Below, piece after piece: positions 56,511 through 64,000 of a stretch of DNA of 64,000 bases. The notes below the pieces were generated by a model. That model had not been told where the DNA came from. It saw only the letters and a program-made list of their open reading frames with translations, and did no database searches. This DNA is from Commensalibacter melissae (lineage in GTDB: Bacteria; Pseudomonadota; Alphaproteobacteria; Acetobacterales; Acetobacteraceae). How positions within the stretch are numbered: position 1 is the stretch's first letter; each line of letters starts with the position of its first letter. The position numbers and the translations under genes are program-made. Location of the stretch: NCBI RefSeq assembly GCF_009734185.1, contig NZ_CP046393.1, positions 550,501 through 614,500 on the forward strand, read 5' to 3'.

Positions 56511-57704
56511 TTAGGAATTTTTGCTATTTGCAAGTCCTGTTTTACAAATGGCGGGATAAATTAAATCTGCAATAGCATGGTAGGCTTGACTTTCTGGGCC
56601 ATCAGGTTGTTGAACGGTTATGGGAATTCCCTCATCTGATGCCGTACGGATCGCAGGTAAAATAGGTATTTCCCCCAAAAAAGGGATATTCAAAGCTTTG
56701 GCTTCTTTTTTAACACCATCCTGTCCAAATATATAGGTTTTTTCCTGACAACGAGGGCAAAGAAAATAAGACATATTTTCAATGATACCCAATATAGGGG
56801 TTCGCGTTTTCTGAAAAAGAGAAATACCTCTTTTGGCATCCAATAAAGCAATATCCTGAGGTGTGGAAACCATTATAGCACCATCTAATTTAATGGATTG
56901 GCCAAGGGTAATTTGAACATCACCCGTCCCAGGAGGCATATCAATCAACATGATATCCAACTCTCCCCATTTTACGTCTGACAACAGTTGTTTGACCGCT
57001 CCCATTACCATGGGTCCCCGCCATATAACCGCCTGATTCGTGGGAACCAGCATGCCAATGGAAATTGCTGAAATACCCCATGCCGTCATTGGGATCAGTT
57101 TGTGGTCTCTTACTTCTACCTTGCCTTTTAGATCAAGCATATGTGGAATGGAAGGGCCATAGATATCAGCGTCCATGATGCCAACCTTTAATCCTTTTTG
57201 GGACAAGGCAATCGCAAGATTGACAGTTGTTGAGGATTTTCCAACACCTCCTTTTCCCGAAGCGATTGCAATGACACATTTAACCGAATTGAGAGTTTCA
57301 ATGGGTTTGGCATTTTTTATATTATTTGCTTTTATTGAAGTTGTATCTGATTTGGTATGACCGGTTTGTTTGGGTGGGAATACCAAGCGTTTTGATATGG
57401 TTGGATCATGTAAGCCGGAAGAAATGGCATTCATAAAAACACGGGCTTGTTCCACATCTTTAAGCTGACTTAAATGGTGTTCGATTTTTGCCCGTAATGG
57501 TTCCACTTGAGCGGGATCGACATTGGGGACTTTTAACGTTATATGTATTTTTTGGTTTTCAATATGAAGCGTTTCAATCAAATCAGTGTCTAGCAGCCGA
57601 ATATGGGGAGACCATGGAAGCGTAAAATCTTTCAAAGCCTCTTTGACTTTTTGCCGGTTAATTGAAATAGGGTTATTCATGTAAAACCTTGAAGAAACAA
57701 TCAT
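56511..57704 (-). CDS. mrp: Mrp/ApbC-type iron-sulfur cluster carrier ATPase
   Basis: 397 residues by the longest frame. The first Met is probably not used: AAGG six bases before the ATG at 57680 points to MNNPISINRQKV as the real start (389 residues). Residues about 20-105 are a MIP18-like domain, and the P-loop ATPase follows with VIAIASGKGGVGKSSTTVNLA, MDADIYGPSIPHML, and LIDMPPGTGDVQITLGQ. The cluster-binding motif is MSYFLCPRCQEK. It binds and passes on a [4Fe-4S] cluster in the cytosol. Confidence 0.93.
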   Translation of the reverse strand: MIVSSRFYMNNPISINRQKVKEALKDFTLPWSPHIRLLDTDLIETLHIENQKIHITLKVPNVDPAQVEPLRAKIEHHLSQLKDVEQARVFMNAISSGLHDPTISKRLVFPPKQTGHTKSDTTSIKANNIKNAKPIETLNSVKCVIAIASGKGGVGKSSTTVNLAIALSQKGLKVGIMDADIYGPSIPHMLDLKGKVEVRDHKLIPMTAWGISAISIGMLVPTNQAVIWRGPMVMGAVKQLLSDVKWGELDIMLIDMPPGTGDVQITLGQSIKLDGAIMVSTPQDIALLDAKRGISLFQKTRTPILGIIENMSYFLCPRCQEKTYIFGQDGVKKEAKALNIPFLGEIPILPAIRTASDEGIPITVQQPDGPESQAYHAIADLIYPAICKTGLANSKNS

Positions 57705-57847
57705 TAAAAAATGTAATTATCAAGTTTATTTTAAAAAGTATATAACAGATTTGTAAAGTTGTAATGAAGCTCTGAAACTAATTTTCTTCATTTTATTTAG
57801 AAAGAAAATGTAGAATTAATTGGAAAGAATCGTTAAGGAATAAAGTT

Positions 57848-58966
57848 CTGTTCAAACAGCAAAAAAAATCAAAAAGGGATCATCGTATCGATGCTTTGCG
57901 TGGATTGGCGCTGATCATGATGTATATTGACCATATTCCTGAAAATCTTCTAAATCGTTTTACCATGCGGAATGTAGGGTTTGCCGATGCAGCAGAAATT
58001 TTCGTATTATTAGCTGGATATGCTTCCTGGCTTGCATATGGAAGAAGGATTCCGCTTGACGGGTTTTGGAAAATTTGCAAAAGGATTTTTGCACGTTGCT
58101 GGAAAATTTATCTTTTTCAGATAGGCTTGGTATTAATTACATTATTCAGCATCTATCAGTGGCGTCGAATATGGATATTGCCAGTTGATTTTTTAGAGCC
58201 TGAATTGGCGCATGGTCACAGTATCTTAAGAGTATTCTGGCGGTTGTTGCTTCTGGACGCATTGCCAAGTAATCTGAATATTTTGCCACTCTATATCATT
58301 TTACTCGCCTTTTTTCCCATCCTTTATTTAATCATGAAATATCGTTGGTGGTTGGCGTTGGGAATAAGTTTTTTGCTATGGGGTTGGGTTAATCTTGATC
58401 CATGGTTCAATTTTCCTAACTGGCTTGATCCTGATGGTTGGTTTTTTAATCCTTTAGCATGGCAGTTTTTATTCACGCTTGGGGTTTATGGTTCTATTCT
58501 TGCAGGTAAGCATGAAGGTAATTTTCCATATTTTGTATGGTTACAGGGACTTGCTATCGCTTATTTAATCTTTTCTTTCCTAGAAGCGTTTCCATGGGGA
58601 TATTGGGGATTACCCGATTTGAGATTGATAGAACTGCATACTCCTGCAAAGGCTTATCTTTCACCATTGCGATTGATGGACGTTATCGCAATATTTTACC
58701 TTGTTCAATCTTCAAAATGGACCAAACAATTTTCCGAAAATAAAGTTGGACAGCTTTTGGCTTTATATGGTCGACACTCGCTGGAGGTTTTTTCCTTGAG
58801 TACGGTTTTTGATCTATGGGGGCGTTTGATGTTCGCTAGCTGGGGACAATCATTATTTTTGCAGCTAGGTATAAATTGTATCGCAATATATATTCTTTAT
58901 CTCCTGTCTTTATATCTTGATAAAAAAAGACAACGATTAAGAACTATCAATCTAAGATCCCAATAA
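57848..58966 (+). CDS. OpgC-domain membrane acyltransferase-like protein
   Basis: About 372 residues with roughly ten membrane helices. The start is unusual: an in-frame TTG at 57896 would cut off RDHRIDALRG, the conserved opening of OpgC-type proteins. No ATG, GTG or TTG lies further upstream in frame; a CTG at 57848 with AAGGA eight bases before it gives LFKQQKKSKRDHRIDALRG. The first helix follows as LALIMMYIDHIPENLLNRFT, and VGFADAAEIFVLLAGYASWL is the next family block. OpgC adds succinyl groups to periplasmic glucans; bacteria also use the domain for other acyl transfers. Single gene. Confidence 0.85.
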   Translation: MFKQQKKSKRDHRIDALRGLALIMMYIDHIPENLLNRFTMRNVGFADAAEIFVLLAGYASWLAYGRRIPLDGFWKICKRIFARCWKIYLFQIGLVLITLFSIYQWRRIWILPVDFLEPELAHGHSILRVFWRLLLLDALPSNLNILPLYIILLAFFPILYLIMKYRWWLALGISFLLWGWVNLDPWFNFPNWLDPDGWFFNPLAWQFLFTLGVYGSILAGKHEGNFPYFVWLQGLAIAYLIFSFLEAFPWGYWGLPDLRLIELHTPAKAYLSPLRLMDVIAIFYLVQSSKWTKQFSENKVGQLLALYGRHSLEVFSLSTVFDLWGRLMFASWGQSLFLQLGINCIAIYILYLLSLYLDKKRQRLRTINLRSQ

Positions 58967-59228
58967 TATTATTAAAGTTCAATAATTTCAAAAATCAGGA
59001 TTTATTCAGAAATAAGCTTATCATGAATTCATGTCTAAGATGTTAGAATTTTAAAACAGTGTAACCATAAAATCATGATTTTAGATAGATTTATATTTAT
59101 TTTAATGAATTTTATGGTTAAATTAATTCAGTTATTTGATCTCTGCATGTTTTTAGAAAAGAGATAAGTTTGCGCATGAAGTAACCTGTAATAATGCTGT
59201 TATTATTTTTAATGAATAAAGAATAAGT

Positions 59229-60797
59229 ATGTCAAAAAATCTTTTTCAAGGGGATTTGATACGTTGTTTGATCCTTACCATGGGGATTTTCGGTTTGGTT
59301 TCAACTCATCGGTTGCAAGCTCAACCTGCTGTTAACTTACCTTTTATAGGTCGTTTAACTTGGCCAGATAAATTTAGTTCTCGATGTTCTTCTGGTAGTT
59401 TTGCAAATGTTGCCGAAAAATTATTGCCGACGGTGGTTAATATCTCAACCAGTCGAGTTCTTAAACCGGGGCAGCATGACGATGAAGATGATGACAATAC
59501 GGAGGATACCGCTTCTGATCCAGATTCCCCTTTCGAAAAATTCTTTCAAAACTATATGAATGGCAAGAGTGGTCCTGATGACGGTATGGATCATCTTCAG
59601 GCGTTGGGTTCTGGTTTCATTATTGATTCATCAGGCCTTATCGTAACAAATTATCATGTTATTAAAGATGCCGACCAGATTTTGATAACTTTACAGGATA
59701 ATCGGACGGTTAAAGCTGTATTAAAGGGATATGACGAAAGAACAGATATTGCCTTACTTAAGATTAATGTGAAAGAACCATTAACCATTGCGCATTTTGG
59801 CAATAGTGATTATTCAAGGATAGGTGACTGGGTTTTGGCGATTGGTAACCCATATGGTTTATCTGGAACCGTGACATTCGGTATTATTTCGTCAAGGGGA
59901 AGGGATATAGAACAGGGGCCATATGACGATTTTATTCAGACAGATGCCCCAATCAACAAGGGAAATTCCGGAGGTCCCTTATTTAACATCAAAGGAGAGG
60001 TCATAGGCATTAATACAGCTATTTTTTCACCTTCTGGAGGGTCAATAGGTATTGCTTTCGCCATACCTGCCAATGAGGCAAGGGATATTATCAATCAGCT
60101 TCGTGTAAACGGCAAGGTGACTCGTGGATGGATTGGTGTTCGTATCCAGGAAATTAATGAAAGTATAGCGAGTAGCCTGAATGTAAAACCGTTTCAGGGA
60201 GCCTTGGTTGTAAAAATTGAGAAGGGTAGCCCTGCTGATAAAGCTGGATTAAAATCTGGCGATATCATAGAAAAAATAAATAGCCAGGTTGTTACAGCCC
60301 ACACAATGCCAAGGATGGTTGCTGCCGCTCCCATTCATTCACAAATTAATTTAACAGTTATAAGACGGGGAAAAGTTGTTGATTTACCCATAGAGATACA
60401 AAATCTTGAAGAAAATGAGGAAAGTAAGGAGAGTGATATTCAAGATGAAAAGGCAAGGGTATTAGTAATTAAAGATCTGAATATTACGGTCAGTACGATA
60501 ACGAATTTACTAAGACAGAAATATAATCTGGCAGAAAAACAGCAGGGCGTTGTAGTGACCACCGTACATCATAAAGAGAAAAATTTGATGCAGCGTTTAA
60601 AGCCTGGAGATGTAATTGTGGGAACAAATACTAAAACTGTAAATGATGTTGATATGCTTCAACAGGCAATCACAAGTGTAAAAAAAGAAAACAGAAATCC
60701 TGCTTCAATGCTTTTGCTGGTTCAAAGCGGTTCCGTTATGCATTGGGTTGCAGTCCCGTTCGTTTCCGAAAGAAACAAAAGCGATCATAAACGATAA
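59229..60797 (+). CDS. DegP/HtrA-type periplasmic serine protease
   Basis: 522 residues. A signal peptide (hydrophobic about 10-25, likely cut after LQAQ) sends it to the periplasm. The trypsin-like domain has the triad His143 (TNYHVI), Asp173 (RTDIALLKI) and Ser247 (NKGNSGGPLFN). Residues about 80-120 contain an acidic, Asp-rich LA loop (GQHDDEDDDNTED). Two PDZ domains follow, with RGWIGVRIQEI starting the first and the second ending near GDVIVGTNTK. It degrades or refolds damaged envelope proteins. FUSC gene follows by 47 bases. Confidence 0.95.
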   Translation: MSKNLFQGDLIRCLILTMGIFGLVSTHRLQAQPAVNLPFIGRLTWPDKFSSRCSSGSFANVAEKLLPTVVNISTSRVLKPGQHDDEDDDNTEDTASDPDSPFEKFFQNYMNGKSGPDDGMDHLQALGSGFIIDSSGLIVTNYHVIKDADQILITLQDNRTVKAVLKGYDERTDIALLKINVKEPLTIAHFGNSDYSRIGDWVLAIGNPYGLSGTVTFGIISSRGRDIEQGPYDDFIQTDAPINKGNSGGPLFNIKGEVIGINTAIFSPSGGSIGIAFAIPANEARDIINQLRVNGKVTRGWIGVRIQEINESIASSLNVKPFQGALVVKIEKGSPADKAGLKSGDIIEKINSQVVTAHTMPRMVAAAPIHSQINLTVIRRGKVVDLPIEIQNLEENEESKESDIQDEKARVLVIKDLNITVSTITNLLRQKYNLAEKQQGVVVTTVHHKEKNLMQRLKPGDVIVGTNTKTVNDVDMLQQAITSVKKENRNPASMLLLVQSGSVMHWVAVPFVSERNKSDHKR

Positions 60798-60844
60798 TTC
60801 TGATCATGGATTCCAGGATTTACGGTTAATCGAGCAAGGTATAA

Positions 60845-61864
60845 ATGAGGTTTGGAATTAAAAAGCTGAATTTATATCCCGCTGTTATTCAAAGTGTTCG
60901 GTTATTATTATCTGTAGCAACAGCAAGCCTACTTGCACATCTATGTAAATTGAACGAACCTTATTGGGCTTTAATTACAGCTGTTATCGTGACGCAAAGT
61001 CGTATCGCTCAAACCCTTCAGACCAGTCGTGATCAAATTATTGGTTCTCTGATTGGTGGAATTGCAGGGATCATAGCCATTGCCTTGCAGATTTATTGTG
61101 GCTGGTCACCGATTATAGTGTTTACAATCGTAATGATTCCGATGGTTATGTTCGTTTCATGGCGTCCCACCATGAGGCTTGGAGTTGTGACACTTGCAGT
61201 CGTTTTTCTATTCCCTTCACCCGGAGGGATTTTTGAAAGACCTTTTGATCGTATCTTTTCAATTGTTGTAGGTGTATTGGCCTCTTTATTGGTTAGTTAT
61301 TGTATATTGAGACCTCAGGCTAGATATCATGCCTTTTTACATGCCAAGGAAGCTTTTAGTAAATTATATAAATTATTGCACGCTGTATTGATTGAAGGAA
61401 TTTCATGGGATGCTGTTGAAGCTAAAAATGATGAAATCATTACAGAACTTCGCGAATTGGCCAGTGATATAGATGAAGCACGTAAAGAACGACCTACCTG
61501 TGTTTTGGAAGAAACGGATCCTGTGCTTGTGCAATTATTTCCAATTTTGCGACGTTTGCAAAGTGATAGTATTTTTGTGGCAAGAGCAATGGAGGCTTAT
61601 GGTCAAAAATTACATCCCAATACCGAAAAAGCCTTGGAACATGCTTTAAAAGAAATATTTTATTTTTTTAAAATTCAGTCTGTAAGACAGGCCAACGGCA
61701 AACATAAAAAATTGCGGAATGCCTGTGATATTCATGTTGATTTTGATTCCTTGTTAAATCCACTGCTGGAAGAGGCTAAAAAATCTTGCCCTTCCATCAT
61801 TCAATTTACATTAAAGGCGCTTTGTAATGATTTTTGCAGAGGTCATGATATCTTTTCCTCATGA
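60845..61864 (+). CDS. FUSC-family membrane protein
   Basis: 339 residues. The first 155 hold five or six hydrophobic helices, with LCKLNEPYWALITAVIVTQSRIAQTL and SRDQIIGSLIGGIAGIIAIALQI matching the FUSC family (fusaric acid resistance and aromatic acid exporters). MRLGVVTLAVVFLFP marks the fourth helix. The remainder is cytosolic and helical with a Cys/Lys-rich end. It may extrude organic acids or aromatic compounds, but usually such exporters act with partner genes not seen here. Co-directional with the protease gene. Confidence 0.85.
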   Translation: MRFGIKKLNLYPAVIQSVRLLLSVATASLLAHLCKLNEPYWALITAVIVTQSRIAQTLQTSRDQIIGSLIGGIAGIIAIALQIYCGWSPIIVFTIVMIPMVMFVSWRPTMRLGVVTLAVVFLFPSPGGIFERPFDRIFSIVVGVLASLLVSYCILRPQARYHAFLHAKEAFSKLYKLLHAVLIEGISWDAVEAKNDEIITELRELASDIDEARKERPTCVLEETDPVLVQLFPILRRLQSDSIFVARAMEAYGQKLHPNTEKALEHALKEIFYFFKIQSVRQANGKHKKLRNACDIHVDFDSLLNPLLEEAKKSCPSIIQFTLKALCNDFCRGHDIFSS

Positions 61865-61880
61865 AATGCTTTTAACGATA

Positions 61881-62099
61881 TTATTTTGGTTTCTTATAGT
61901 TTGAGATTTCATCATCGCTTAATGTTCTTGCTTCATTGGCAAGCATTATTGGTATGCCATCCCTAATTGGATATGCCAGACCTGCATTGCAACTGATCAG
62001 TTCATCAGCTTTACGATCATAAATAAGAGGGCCTTTTGTCACAGGACAGACAAGGATTGAAAGCAGTTTTGGATCAATGGGAGGGGTATTTTGAGACAT
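61881..62099 (-). CDS. Trm112-family small protein
   Basis: 72 residues. [46 protein letters not shown] (residues 7-52) fits the Trm112/YcaR family, which in eukaryotes activates methyltransferases. The usual zinc ligands are reduced to Cys18 and Cys36 of the four expected, as in many bacterial members. It converges with the FUSC gene and lies 46 bases after the cnoX stop on the same strand. Confidence 0.87.
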   Translation of the reverse strand: MSQNTPPIDPKLLSILVCPVTKGPLIYDRKADELISCNAGLAYPIRDGIPIMLANEARTLSDDEISNYKKPK

Positions 62100-62145
62100 T
62101 TGTTTATCCTTTAATGAATTAGATAAATTCTATTGGCAATCGGGC

Positions 62146-63123
62146 TTAAGAAAATAATAAGGTTGATAATTGACGACGCCCCTGTAACGTAGCTGGATCG
62201 TCAAATCCCCAAGATTCAAAAAAACGTAACAATTGTTTTTTTGCAGCTTCATCATTCCAGCTTTTGTCTCTTTTCATAATTTCAAGCAATTCATGTGCGG
62301 CTTCATTTCTTTTTCCGGCACCATTTAAAGCGGTTGCCAGTTCATAGCGTGCCTGATAATTATCTGGATCCGATTTGATTTTATCCATTAATGCCTGTGT
62401 TTCCCCAGTGTTTTTTTTACCTTCCAGAGCAAGTTCAATAGCAGATTTCGCACCTATAATTTCAGCATGATCTTGTATGGATTCCGGAACTTGTTCAAGA
62501 CTTTCCTGTGCCGCTTCTGGTCCTGTACTGGCAAGAATTGATCGTATCAACCCGCCCCATGCTTCCGGTTTTTCAGGTTCCAGTTCAAGGGCTTGGGAAA
62601 AAACACCCATTGCCTCATCGAATTTTTTGTCATGCAACAATGATTGTCCCTGTTCAATTAAATCCGTGCTGGGCATTGCACTACCAGCGGTTTTTAATAA
62701 TTGACTGACAAATTGTTGAATTGCATTTTCAGCTTGCACCCCTTGAAATAAATCGACTATTTGCCCCTGCCAAAAAGCAGCAACCAGAGGGATAGACTGA
62801 ATGGGAAGGCCGATCTGCATCAACTGTTGGACAAGAGCTTGATTCGCATCTATGTCGATTTTTACAAGTTTTACGCGTCCTTGAGTGGCATTTGCAATTT
62901 TTTCCAATAATGGTGTAAGTTGTTTGCAAGGGTTGCACCAATTCGCCCAAAAATCAACTAAAACAGGAATTTTTTGGCTGGCTTCAACGACTTCCTGAAC
63001 AAAGTTATTTTGATTACCTTCAATAATACTCGTTTTGGAAGAAGAAGCCGAGGAAATGGCTGTTCCATGTTCAGTCAAAAGTTGACCTTTTGCAGGTTGG
63101 GACGGGGAGTTAAAAAGCGCCAT
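62146..63123 (-). CDS. cnoX: CnoX/YbbN-type thioredoxin-TPR chaperone
   Basis: 325 residues. A thioredoxin domain (about 35-145) holds FWANWCNPCKQLTPLLEKIA with Cys63 and Cys66, so unlike E. coli CnoX (SxxC) it keeps a two-cysteine CxxC motif. C-terminal to it are TPR-like helices (LIEQGQSLLHDKKFDEAMGVF and later ARYELATALNGAGKRNEAAHEL). CnoX proteins protect chaperonin substrates from oxidative damage; this form resembles the Caulobacter-type with thiol-disulfide activity. Its ATG has no gene directly upstream; tRNA-Gly lies about 190 bases away. Confidence 0.9.
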   Translation of the reverse strand: MALFNSPSQPAKGQLLTEHGTAISSASSSKTSIIEGNQNNFVQEVVEASQKIPVLVDFWANWCNPCKQLTPLLEKIANATQGRVKLVKIDIDANQALVQQLMQIGLPIQSIPLVAAFWQGQIVDLFQGVQAENAIQQFVSQLLKTAGSAMPSTDLIEQGQSLLHDKKFDEAMGVFSQALELEPEKPEAWGGLIRSILASTGPEAAQESLEQVPESIQDHAEIIGAKSAIELALEGKKNTGETQALMDKIKSDPDNYQARYELATALNGAGKRNEAAHELLEIMKRDKSWNDEAAKKQLLRFFESWGFDDPATLQGRRQLSTLLFS

Positions 63124-63312
63124 AAATCATATCCTGTTTCATTTAAATGAAAAATTTGATTCTCATATGTTTAACAATTTCTAGGTATTAGAATTGATTT
63201 TTGTATATATTATAGTGGATGAGAGACAGGAAATAAAAATAATTTTTAATTTTTGTTTTTTCCGCTTGCATCTTTAATAGAAATATCATAAAAGGCTTTT
63301 ACGCTCTTCAGA

Positions 63313-63387
63313 GCGGGCGTAGCTCAGGGGTAGAGCACAACCTTGCCAAGGTTGGGGTCGTGGGTTCGAATCCCATCGCCCGCTCCA
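63313..63387 (+). tRNA. tRNA-Gly (GCC)
   Basis: Acceptor stem GCGGGCG pairs with CGCCCGC, discriminator T, and an encoded CCA follows (63385-63387), unlike the Met tRNA in this window. The D arm is GCTC...GAGC, the anticodon stem-loop CAACC-TTGCCAA-GGTTG gives GCC, and the T arm GTGGG-TTCGAAT-CCCAT is complete. Confidence 0.96.
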
Positions 63388-63972
63388 ATTAATAATTTAT
63401 TAAGTTAAATATTACTTAATATAGATTAATTTTTTAATCAAATAATCATTATATTTTCTGTAGCGTACAAAAGAAATTATATGAAATTAATTCATATATT
63501 GTTATTAAATGTATAAATGCTTGAGAATAAGATATTATCGTCATAACTTGGTGTTTATTTTAAATATTCCAACTAAATATAGTTCGTAATAAATTCAAAA
63601 GGTTATATGATTTTTTATTTCAAAAATAATTCATATAAACTGAAAATTTCCATTATTGATTTTTCTTGGAATTCATTATTTAAATTTTTATCAGATAATT
63701 TGTCATTTCAACAAATATATATCGTTATTTTTAAATCATATTTTTAAGTTAATATAATGAAGTTATCGTAATTAGTGTTTTAAAGCTTTTATGGTCTTTA
63801 CATGACAAAAAATTGATAATTTTAAAAAAACCAAATTTTATAATTTTTAAATATGGTTCAAGAGATTAAATTTAATCAGAAAAAATTGTCTTTATATTGT
63901 GCAATAGGTTCGCAGCTATTATGTATCAATCATTATTTTTTTAATGGACTAGATAAAGATTGAAGAGTAATT
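63388..63972. other. AT-rich stretch after tRNA-Gly
   Basis: About 585 bases of very AT-rich DNA with no gene that I can support. A 37-codon frame at about 63852-63964 has no ribosome binding site. No tRNA, hairpin terminator or repeat stands out. Confidence 0.45.
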
Positions 63973-64000
63973 GTGAAAAAAAAGTTATTGGTTTTACTTT
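63973..64000 (+). CDS. Start of a possible exported-protein gene, cut by the window end
   Basis: GTG followed by VKKKLLVLL-type codons, with GAAGAG about six bases upstream. This is the beginning of a signal-peptide-like sequence that runs off the window. Only nine residues are visible, so the identity cannot be judged. Confidence 0.35.

Noticed and set aside
63852-63964. 37-codon frame near the right end
   Set aside because: No ribosome binding site, no recognisable features, and random AT-rich DNA often gives frames of this length.

Overview
The window is AT-rich bacterial chromosome that reads as an alphaproteobacterium, most likely an AT-rich member of the Acetobacteraceae (Commensalibacter-like insect symbionts fit best). 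This placement is inferred from gene content and was not tested by a search. The signs are a circularly permuted two-piece tmRNA, an alphaproteobacterial-type SspB, a cvpA-purF pair, ThyX as the thymidylate synthase, pdxS/pdxT vitamin B6 synthesis, cobalamin-dependent MetH with BluB, an NDH-2 dehydrogenase, and tRNA genes of which one lacks an encoded CCA. There are no phages, insertion sequences or CRISPR arrays. The window is mainly housekeeping DNA with some lineage-specific cargo and several decaying genes.

Layout. 0-1.9 kb: an old yellow enzyme gene in ruins next to an intact nfsB-like nitroreductase. 2.3-7.6 kb: a small membrane protein, an SDR protein that has lost its catalytic residues, purF, cvpA and a Na/Pi cotransporter. 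7.9-13.1 kb: a small unknown protein, a polysaccharide pyruvyl transferase family protein and metH. 13.5-24.9 kb: the most distinctive block, a forward cassette of a type I secretion ABC exporter with a C39-like domain, its HlyD adaptor, a Sel1-repeat protein, a 1028-residue double glycosyltransferase, a protein with apparent hydrophobic-W (ChW-like) repeats and a GT4 glycosyltransferase. It looks like an export-plus-glycosylation system whose cargo is not visible. 25.0-27.8 kb: a Tat-exported binding protein, permease and ATPase of the nitrate/sulfonate/thiamine-precursor ABC class. 28-31.9 kb: an unknown gene, ppa, a CAT-anticodon tRNA, ettA and a GNAT acetyltransferase. 32-38.7 kb: a sugar MFS transporter with a large extra loop, bluB, mlaC-mlaA, a TerB/J-domain protein, a small RHH protein and queG. 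39-45.3 kb: ndh, a TM2 protein, a VOC protein, a MocR/PdxR-type regulator, an EcsC-family protein and pdxS-pdxT. 45.3-52.6 kb: tgt, a broken secreted-protein gene, queA, two tandem GT-C glycosyltransferases, sspB and ssrA. 52.7-64 kb: an exported unknown protein and a decayed possible relative, thyX, two tiny membrane proteins, mrp, an OpgC-like acyltransferase, a DegP-type protease, a FUSC protein, a Trm112-like protein, cnoX/ybbN and tRNA-Gly(GCC).

Genes that work together: tgt, queA and queG make queuosine in tRNA. The tmRNA gene lies directly upstream of sspB, whose product delivers tmRNA-tagged proteins to ClpXP. pdxS and pdxT make pyridoxal phosphate near a PLP-sensing type of regulator. 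MetH needs cobalamin, for which BluB makes the lower ligand. MlaA and MlaC serve outer-membrane lipid asymmetry. The best candidates for undescribed biology are the 13.5-24.9 kb cassette, the ssrA-sspB linkage with a variant tag, and the SDR pseudoenzyme in the purF operon.
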